Assembly (NCBI GenBank): GCA_021199395.1
Contig: JAJQIE010000166.1
Span: 1-6,236, forward strand
From: Lachnospiraceae bacterium
GTDB taxonomy: Bacteria; Bacillota; Clostridia; Lachnospirales; Lachnospiraceae
Reading direction: 5' to 3'
Length of the DNA stretch: 6,236 nt
The notes under the pieces were generated by a model. The model did no database searches and was not told the DNA's origin. It saw nothing but the letters and a program-made list of their open reading frames with translations. Positions within the stretch are counted from its first letter, which is position 1. Each line of letters starts with the position of its first letter. The translations under genes were made by a program, and so were the position numbers. Below are positions 5,804 through 6,236 of the stretch, piece by piece.

Positions 5804-6236
5804 CTACACAACTTCTCTTGAAGAAGACAGAATATCAGAGAGGATCTCCTGTTTATCTGCTTTCTCAATCGGATAGGTATTAACCACTTTTCCTTCTGCC
5901 ATCGTGATGATCCGGTCAGACAATTCGATCAGCTCGTCAATATCACTGGAAGCAATAATAATGGCCTTTTTCTGAGTTTTGGCAATATCCCGGAAAATAG
6001 CATAGAGATCCGCCCTTGCCCCCACGTCTATTCCTTCTGTCGGCTCTATCAGAAACAGGATCTCCGACTCAGCCTGGATCCACTTCGCCACCAATACCTT
6101 CTGCTGATTACCGCCTGAAAGGAACTGGACGTTCTGTGTAGAATTAAAGCATCTGATTTTCATCTTCTCAATAAACTGATTTGCAATCGGTCTCGACCAC
6201 GTCGGGAGCGAAATCAGTTTTTTAAACTTATTGATA
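5804..6236 (-). CDS. Sugar ABC transporter ATP-binding protein, RbsA type (C-terminal part only)
   Basis: The last 143 codons of a two-domain CUT2 ATPase; the rest lies beyond the window (first full codon at 6235). This is the second nucleotide-binding domain. The signature LSGGNQQK is at visible residues 39-46, and Walker B with D-loop reads ILFLIEPTEGIDVGA (59-73). The switch region is IIIASSDIDEL (92-102), followed by the family-typical SDRIITMAEGK. The switch carries no His, as is usual for this half in RbsA/MglA. The Walker B aspartate, normally LDEPT, is Ile63 here while the catalytic Glu64 is kept. An ATG at 6163 lies inside the conserved domain and is not the start. The gene is followed by the first permease after 18 nt. 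It energises import of the sugar from the cytoplasmic face. Confidence 0.93.
   Translation of the reverse strand, partial: INKFKKLISLPTWSRPIANQFIEKMKIRCFNSTQNVQFLSGGNQQKVLVAKWIQAESEILFLIEPTEGIDVGARADLYAIFRDIAKTQKKAIIIASSDIDELIELSDRIITMAEGKVVNTYPIEKADKQEILSDILSSSREVV

Noticed and set aside
5301..5876. Plus-strand open frame of 191 codons opposite permease 1 and the end of the ATPase
   Set aside because: It spans two real genes and their junction on the other strand, and its translation is Arg/Ser/Ile-rich with no recognisable domain. It is a shadow of the hydrophobic permease codons.
1..6236. tRNA, rRNA, CRISPR array, insertion sequence, toxin-antitoxin or phage genes
   Set aside because: I saw no repeat-spacer pattern, no transposase-like frame, no inverted repeats flanking a gene, and no tRNA-like cloverleaf. 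Apart from one 279-nt gap the window is filled with transport, sugar-enzyme and sensor genes.

Overview
The window looks like part of a Clostridia chromosome, most plausibly a gut Lachnospiraceae. The reasons are moderate GC, strong AGGAGG-type ribosome sites, a YesM-type sensor kinase, and a ribose-type (CUT2) ABC importer beside small sugar-acting enzymes. This placement is an inference from style, not from a marker gene. Every gene I can support is on the minus strand, so transcription runs from high to low coordinates. Both ends of the window cut through genes.

Layout in the direction of transcription. (1) 6236-5804: the C-terminal 143 residues of an RbsA-type sugar ABC ATPase. (2) 5785-4820 and 4818-3823: two different RbsC-type permeases, separated by 1 nt. 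(3) 3826-3796: a perfect 12-bp stem-loop that starts at the permease stop codon. (4) 3772-2660: a Gfo/Idh/MocA-fold protein that lacks the usual Lys/Asp catalytic residues and carries motifs resembling NAD-dependent glycosidases of the GH109 type. (5) 2659-2381: the only long non-coding stretch. It holds a good sigma-A promoter and a leader of about 220 nt with a possible three-way junction and an 18-bp stem-loop. (6) 2380-1523: a TIM-barrel ketose 3-epimerase / sugar isomerase with all four metal ligands. (7) 1501-1: the first 500 residues of a YesM-family sensor histidine kinase, truncated just after its N box.

Reading as a system: a heteromeric CUT2 importer brings in a sugar or glycoside. 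The GH109-like NAD enzyme and the epimerase then work on it, perhaps through a 3-keto intermediate. The membrane kinase, with a response regulator probably just beyond position 1, senses an extracellular ligand and controls the locus. The substrate-binding protein is not in the window. The substrate cannot be read from the sequence. The points most worth checking are the non-canonical active site of the oxidoreductase-fold protein, the structured leader of the epimerase-kinase unit, and the Walker B Asp-to-Ile change in the ATPase.
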